Source: an uncultured Eggerthellaceae bacterium (GTDB lineage: Bacteria > Actinomycetota > Coriobacteriia > Coriobacteriales > Eggerthellaceae). From it: a stretch of 64,000 bases of DNA. Location of the stretch: assembly GCA_934648845.1 (NCBI GenBank), contig CAKUFS010000009.1, positions 1 to 64,000 on the forward strand. Direction: 5' to 3'. The stretch's first letter is position 1. Each line of letters opens with the position of its first letter. Below the pieces are notes generated by a model. That model did no database searches. It was not told the DNA's origin and worked only from the letters and a program-made list of their open reading frames with translations. Of this stretch, positions 59,397 to 64,000 are shown piece by piece. The position numbers and the translations under genes are program-made.

Positions 59397-62300
59397 CTAG
59401 CAGCGCTGCCGACGGCGGAGGTGATGCGAAACAATCGCGGCAACAACCATTGCTGCAAGCGTGATGCCGCTTATCACGGCGCTTACTGCAAACGCCTTAT
59501 TCACGTAATAGAATTCAACCTGATGTTGACCTGGCTGCACCACCACGCCCGGGAAAAGCTCGCTGACATGCAAGACATCAACTTCTTGCCCATCAATACG
59601 ACAGTGCCAACCCGAAGAATAAGGAGCGTTGATTGCCAAAATGCCCGCTTCATCAGCAGAGACGGTTCCCGACACTTTAGGACCATCAACCACCAGGTTC
59701 TCCAGATTTACCGCATTCACGCTTTCGGTCCACGCGGCAAGCTGGTCATAGGGCGCCACTTCCAAAGAGCACTCCCACAAGCTGAAATACCCCCAGGGAA
59801 CCTTGATTTCCAACGTTTCGGCATTTCCGGGAATGGCCAGGCAGAACGTGGTTTGGTCGTACCCCCAGCGGCTTTCCGCAGCGCTCAAATAGTATTCCGT
59901 TCCGTTGACGAAGAAACTGCAGCCCCACAAATTCGGGTTCTCGGTGCCAAATGCGAACAAATACGCGCCGTCAACCATCGGCAGCTCAATTCTCACCGTG
60001 CTGTTCCCGCCCGCATTCAGCGTGCCCTCCTGAGCGGTTCCTTCGAACGTGCAATCTTCAAACGTTACTGCCAAAGACGAAAGATCAACCGTGCGAGCAG
60101 AGTCCAACGTGGCAGACTCCCCCTGGAAAACGGGAATGTCGTACTCTTGCGCGCACCCTTCGGCGTTTTCCAGAACGGCGGTCTGCAAAAGCAACGCATC
60201 CCGCTGCCCGAACGTGAGCTGATGCGCCACGTTGGAAGGAAGCACCGAGTTGTACCACAAATCAATCCCACAAGCATTCGTGTTCTTCCATACCGTTTGC
60301 CCGTTCTCGAGCTGGACCTGCTCATATCCCGCTAGCGGCGTGTTCGCGTCGTATTCGGTGTTCAGCTTATAGCCCACACCCCAAGCGTTTTCCAAGAACA
60401 GGCGGTTGCCCAAACCGCGATACTGCGATGCAGAAAGTGTGGTGGACGTAACCGCATACGACTTCTTCAGCACGCGGCTGAGCGAACGCGGAATCATGGA
60501 ATTGTACGCACTTGTCCCATACGTGCCACAAATCCACGAGCGATTCTCCACGCGCGCTTCGCTTTCATCGTAAACGCGATTTATGGTTGCCTCGGCGTCG
60601 TAAGTGCGGTAGAACTCGTTTTCGCCGGGTTGAAGCTGCGCATATGCTGCCTGAGTGGCGGCGTTGCCCTCGAACGACTCGTTCAACTGGTCATACGAAT
60701 CGTATCGCTGCACGCCCGGATGCGCACAATCGCTTTGCAAGGCGCGAAGGGGGCCAAACGGCATGATCAGAACAGCCGCAGCGCAGAACGCGACAACGGC
60801 AAGCGCGAGGGGCACGTTTTTCGCCGCACGCTGATCACGAAAGCGCTGCGACAGCGCCAACAGAGCGATGAACAGGCAGCCCAGTGCCAGGTGAACCATC
60901 ATTTCCGCGGTAAACGCGGGGAATTCATACCCCGATTCTGCGTTGGCAAACGCCCATCGCGCGTCAAGCGAAATCAAGCTCGCCGCCAACAGCGCGGCAA
61001 CAAACACCAGCGCCAGCGCCTTGATTCTTTTTTGGACCAGCAGCGCTTCCAGCCACGCAGGAAACGCATAGGCAACCGCGAAGATAACCAGGAAATACCA
61101 CCGATTCGAAGGATAGGACACGCCACTGAACAGGCTTGATGCCGCAGGGCTTATACTCAGCAGCAACACAATAACGGCCAGAATCGTCTTTTTCCGCACA
61201 TCGCCCGATGCATCGCGCCAATGAATGAAAGGCATTAAAAGCAACGCCAAGGGGAAGGCGAACGTCTGCAGGTCCATAGCAGAAGCGGGCGTGTATCCCA
61301 AGAAGAAAATCTCGGGCAGCAAGGCAAGCGTTTCCAGCTTTGGAAGCGGGCTCATGGTCACCAGCTGCGCCACGCGATCGGCGGAAAGAAACGCCTTCAC
61401 CGAGGGAAGAAATGCCACGGCAGCCAGCGCAAGCGCCACCAGCATGATAAGCGCCAGCACGCCTATGCGGCACGCGTAAAGAGCAAACGGCGAAGCTGCG
61501 CCTTTCCGAGGTTTCGTTCCACCCTTCGTGCACGGTTCGCCAGCCGCTTCACCGGGGCCTTCGCCTGCTGTTTTCGCAGGTGCAGGCGCCACAAACGCAC
61601 CTTCGGGAGCCCCGTTGGCTGCCTTGCTGGACCCTTCGCCTGCTGTTTTCGCAGGTGCAGATGCCGCAAAGGCGCCTTCAGGCACGCCTTCGGAAGCCTT
61701 CCCCACGCCTTCGCCCTTCTCCCAAACGGGCAGCGAGAAAATAAGCGCGAAGATAACTAGGAACAGAACCGTCATGTAGCCGAAGTAAAAGCTGTTCGCG
61801 ATTGCAAGGGCGCAGGCGATGATCAGAGCAAACGGCCTGTTCGTGCGCATGAAACGGTTGTATGCCATGATAATCAGCGGCGGCCACAGCATGGCATCCG
61901 TCATGAAATCGAACGCAAACGAGTTGTCGATAAACCAAAATGAGCAGCCGTAGACTACTGCGCCTAAAAACGACAGGAGCGCAGGGCGCTTCTCTTGGCG
62001 ACACAGGCGGTACAAAAAGAGCATGCACAGCGTTTGCTTTACGATGCTTCCCACCAGGCGCCATGCCTGCGTGGTGGCAAAATCGGCCCCCGCCGCACCA
62101 AACAGGCACTTGACCAGGAACATTACGTAGAAAAACGGCGATGTCGAGTAATAGTAGGCAAATTCGGAATACAGATCGCCGCCCAAACCGTAATTCCACG
62201 ACCAGAAAAGATCACCCGAAAGAAGAGCCTTCTCAAGCAGCGAGATAGCGGGAATCATCTGCGACGTTGCATCACCACCAACGTAGGTAAACGCAATAAA

Positions 62301-62528
62301 CGGGTCGCCGGAAAACTGCGGCAGAAACACCGCGTGCGAGCACAAGGCCAAAAGCGCAAACACCAGCAGGGGTGCAACGTATTCAGTTACGATTCGTCTT
62401 GATTGTTGCGTGAATTTCAAAGATCCAAACGCCCCGCTTCTCAAACCCTTTCGAATAAACGCTCGCAAACGTTTTCCCTGCTCTTTTTTGCAGCACCTCA
62501 TTGTAACCGCGAAGTATGATAAAAGCAT
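59397..62528 (-). CDS. YfhO-like polytopic membrane glycosyltransferase
   Basis: Up to 1043 residues. The N-terminal two thirds have about twelve helices with family features of PF09586 (ALCSHAVFLPQF, DATSQMIPAI with an Asp in the first external loop, SWNYGLGGDL, SNRWYFLVIF); the last third is an extracytoplasmic beta-rich domain ending near a final helix and VSHHLRRRQRC. In Bacillus, YfhO moves sugars from the undecaprenyl carrier made by CsbB onto lipoteichoic acid, so the GtrB-like gene nearby is its likely partner. An Ala/Glu-rich internal insert carries two 25-residue repeats (PEGAFAASAPAKTAGEG / PEGAFVAPAPAKTAGEG). The start is uncertain: 62528 or a Met nine residues on. Confidence 0.9.
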   Translation of the reverse strand: MLLSYFAVTMRCCKKEQGKRLRAFIRKGLRSGAFGSLKFTQQSRRIVTEYVAPLLVFALLALCSHAVFLPQFSGDPFIAFTYVGGDATSQMIPAISLLEKALLSGDLFWSWNYGLGGDLYSEFAYYYSTSPFFYVMFLVKCLFGAAGADFATTQAWRLVGSIVKQTLCMLFLYRLCRQEKRPALLSFLGAVVYGCSFWFIDNSFAFDFMTDAMLWPPLIIMAYNRFMRTNRPFALIIACALAIANSFYFGYMTVLFLVIFALIFSLPVWEKGEGVGKASEGVPEGAFAASAPAKTAGEGSSKAANGAPEGAFVAPAPAKTAGEGPGEAAGEPCTKGGTKPRKGAASPFALYACRIGVLALIMLVALALAAVAFLPSVKAFLSADRVAQLVTMSPLPKLETLALLPEIFFLGYTPASAMDLQTFAFPLALLLMPFIHWRDASGDVRKKTILAVIVLLLSISPAASSLFSGVSYPSNRWYFLVIFAVAYAFPAWLEALLVQKRIKALALVFVAALLAASLISLDARWAFANAESGYEFPAFTAEMMVHLALGCLFIALLALSQRFRDQRAAKNVPLALAVVAFCAAAVLIMPFGPLRALQSDCAHPGVQRYDSYDQLNESFEGNAATQAAYAQLQPGENEFYRTYDAEATINRVYDESEARVENRSWICGTYGTSAYNSMIPRSLSRVLKKSYAVTSTTLSASQYRGLGNRLFLENAWGVGYKLNTEYDANTPLAGYEQVQLENGQTVWKNTNACGIDLWYNSVLPSNVAHQLTFGQRDALLLQTAVLENAEGCAQEYDIPVFQGESATLDSARTVDLSSLAVTFEDCTFEGTAQEGTLNAGGNSTVRIELPMVDGAYLFAFGTENPNLWGCSFFVNGTEYYLSAAESRWGYDQTTFCLAIPGNAETLEIKVPWGYFSLWECSLEVAPYDQLAAWTESVNAVNLENLVVDGPKVSGTVSADEAGILAINAPYSSGWHCRIDGQEVDVLHVSELFPGVVVQPGQHQVEFYYVNKAFAVSAVISGITLAAMVVAAIVSHHLRRRQRC
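61558..61706 (-). repeat. 75-bp tandem repeat inside the YfhO-like gene
   Basis: CCTTCGCCTGCTGTTTTCGC (plus strand, 61558) recurs at 61633 with most of the following 50 bases conserved, giving two in-frame 25-residue units in a loop between helices. Likely prone to change in copy number. Confidence 0.8.
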
Positions 62529-62667
62529 GGGGCACGGTTAAATTGTATTATTTAGACAAATAACCGATAAGTCCTGCTTCTTCGCGATAAAATAAATCGA
62601 TTTAGGCATTACGTAACTCATGCATTTCCATATATTGACGCCTTAAACGAACCCAAAGGAGTATGCC

Positions 62668-64000
62668 ATGGTTAAACGTTTCTCACACAAACAAGGCGCC
62701 TGCACTGCCGCGAGCGCCACACGGGGAAAAACACGCAAGAGCACCGCGTGCCTTGCAGCGGTTCTTTCGGTTGCGCTGGCCTTTTGCGTTCCCATTGTTC
62801 CTGCCGCTTACGCCGCACAAGAAACCGCGAGCGATGTGGAAGGAAACCCCGTCCTCATTCCTGCCGATAAGGTGGTCACGCCATCGTTCGACCTGGATGA
62901 GCTCGATGCGATTCTGAGCGAAGGCGACGATGAAGATGCGGTTTCGGGCGCGCAAACGTACAGCAGCATGGCCATGCTTGCATCCGATTTCGATGAAAAC
63001 GCCACCGCAGACGCAACAAACACGCAGGTCATTGAGCTCTACGGCGACATGCAATACGATACTGCAGCCGCAGAAGCGCTCTATTCCTTCACTTCCAGCG
63101 AATACGCCATTATCGCCAACGGCATCACGGGGGTCGATGCTCTTTCCGCAACAGCGCTGGCCGGTGCGCTTGAGTGCCCCATTCTGCTGGCGAGCTTCGA
63201 TTATCTTCCCTCGGCAACCGAGCAGGCACTTAAAACGCTCGGCATAACCAAGCCCATTCTGGTTGGTGGCACGGCGGCCTTGTCCGAAGAAGTGGCAAGC
63301 GAAGTTCAGGCAGTCACCGGAGGCGAGCCGCTTCGCCTATGGGGCAGCGGCATCATCGACACGCAGCTTGACATCTTCCGCTATGGCCAGGAAAACAACT
63401 TGTGGAGCGACACGTGCCTAATTGCGCAAGGCATCAACTCTTACGCCGACGCACTCTCCTTTTCTCCCATTGCTTACAAGATGAAGGCGCCCGTTTTCCT
63501 GGTGGATACCGATGGCCTTTTGCCCGAAAGCTCGCAGGAGGCACTTAAGTCGGGCAATTTCACCCGCGCGTACGTGGGCGGTCTTCAAGCTGCCGTTGCG
63601 GAAGAGACTATTCCCGTGGTGCGCGGCTTGCTCAGCGGAAGCGCTACCGAGCTGAATGGATCCGTGGTGCGTTTGGGCGGCAGGCTTTTGTACGACACCA
63701 GCGCTGTTATTGCAAAATGGGCGGTTGACGAGGGCATTCTTTCCTGGAACAACGCTGCGTTCGCTACGGGCACTACCATGACCGACAGCTTGGCTGGCAG
63801 CGCGGTGCAGGCACGCGACAATTCCGTGATTCTGCTCATCGACCCCGAATACTACTCCACGCTTAACACCATTGCCGAATATAAGAACGACGTGAACACC
63901 ATCAAGTTCTTCGGCGGCCCCATGGTGGTATCGGTTAGCACGCGCGACAACGTGACCGACACGCTTGGTTTGCCCCGCAGCGATTTAAGCGTGAGCACAC
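62668..64000 (+). CDS. CWB2-domain surface protein, cut by the window edge
   Basis: An open frame of at least 444 codons that continues past 64000. The ATG at 62668 follows AAAGGAG by seven bases. The N-terminus is a long signal peptide (basic start, then ACLAAVLSVALAFCVPIV, cut near AYA-AQ). An acidic stretch (FDLDELDAILSEGDDED) precedes at least three cell-wall-binding repeat 2 modules, with phrases such as IANGITGVDALSATALAGAL, KPILVGGTAALSEEV, RLWGSGIIDTQL, CLIAQGINSYADALSFSPI and KFFGGPMVVSV. The visible part has no enzymatic domain, so activity, if any, lies beyond the edge. Divergent from the YfhO-like gene with a 140-base gap. Confidence 0.9.
   Translation, partial: MVKRFSHKQGACTAASATRGKTRKSTACLAAVLSVALAFCVPIVPAAYAAQETASDVEGNPVLIPADKVVTPSFDLDELDAILSEGDDEDAVSGAQTYSSMAMLASDFDENATADATNTQVIELYGDMQYDTAAAEALYSFTSSEYAIIANGITGVDALSATALAGALECPILLASFDYLPSATEQALKTLGITKPILVGGTAALSEEVASEVQAVTGGEPLRLWGSGIIDTQLDIFRYGQENNLWSDTCLIAQGINSYADALSFSPIAYKMKAPVFLVDTDGLLPESSQEALKSGNFTRAYVGGLQAAVAEETIPVVRGLLSGSATELNGSVVRLGGRLLYDTSAVIAKWAVDEGILSWNNAAFATGTTMTDSLAGSAVQARDNSVILLIDPEYYSTLNTIAEYKNDVNTIKFFGGPMVVSVSTRDNVTDTLGLPRSDLSVST

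Noticed and set aside
61558..61706. Tandem repeat considered as a CRISPR array
   Set aside because: Only two 75-bp units, contiguous, in frame within a coding gene; no spacers.

Overview
The window reads as chromosomal DNA of a high-G+C anaerobic actinobacterium of the class Coriobacteriia, most likely Eggerthellaceae (Slackia-like; the genus is a guess). The signs are a DMSO-reductase-family molybdoenzyme with an electron-transfer ferredoxin subunit, an actinobacterial fhaA-fhaB-pstP-rodA/pbpA-pknB locus, cell-wall-binding-repeat-2 (CWB2) surface proteins, and many Ala-rich low-complexity stretches. No rRNA, CRISPR array, complete insertion sequence or prophage is visible.

Layout. 0.1-2 kb: tRNA-Thr and two small lipoproteins. 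2.8-5.7 kb: a two-gene molybdoenzyme operon. 6.2-7.8 kb: a cation/proton antiporter gene broken by one in-frame TAG. 8.5-15.4 kb: a RiPP-like locus with an HPr-kinase-like protein, PqqD, an S26-type peptidase, an ABC exporter, a divergent nucleotidyltransferase and, near a small surface protein, an unannotated 36-codon gene with the look of a precursor peptide. 15.4-23.2 kb: a 2595-residue secreted beta-helix protein. 25-31 kb: accessory genes (DUF559-type nuclease, macro domain-HTH fusion, vWA protein, C39-like peptidase). 31.5-33.3 kb: a NifX/NifB-like protein and a TSUP permease. 33.6-41.2 kb: the division/Ser-Thr kinase operon, with RodA and PBP2 fused in one polypeptide. 41.2-54.8 kb: mostly housekeeping genes (NSS transporter, MacB-like ABC transporter, metallopeptidase, rsmI, ettA, PAP2 phosphatase, lysS with a C-terminal tRNA-binding domain, greA). 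55-64 kb: tRNA-Pro, a GtrB/CsbB-like glycosyltransferase and a YfhO-like protein that probably work together on surface glycosylation, a CWB2 subtilase lying between them, and a CWB2 protein running off the right edge.

Two things stand out. First, the RiPP-like locus: its gene set (kinase, PqqD, nucleotidyltransferase, exporter) recalls phosphorylated lasso-peptide clusters but lacks a lasso cyclase and a transglutaminase-type leader peptidase, and has an S26-type peptidase instead. Second, nine copies of an undescribed (to me) intergenic element of about 206-239 bp lie across the window. Each is a long imperfect inverted repeat with TTGTYG...CRACAA ends and, in most copies, a shared central box. 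Five copies are 206-207 bp, and the arm sequences differ between subfamilies while still matching within each copy.

Other notable points: two near-identical element copies bracket the DUF559 nuclease gene, and an in-frame 16-codon fossil of the YfhO C-terminus sits on the far side of the subtilase gene, implying the subtilase was inserted between glycosyltransferase and YfhO. All functional calls are from reading the sequence and translations; no database search was run.
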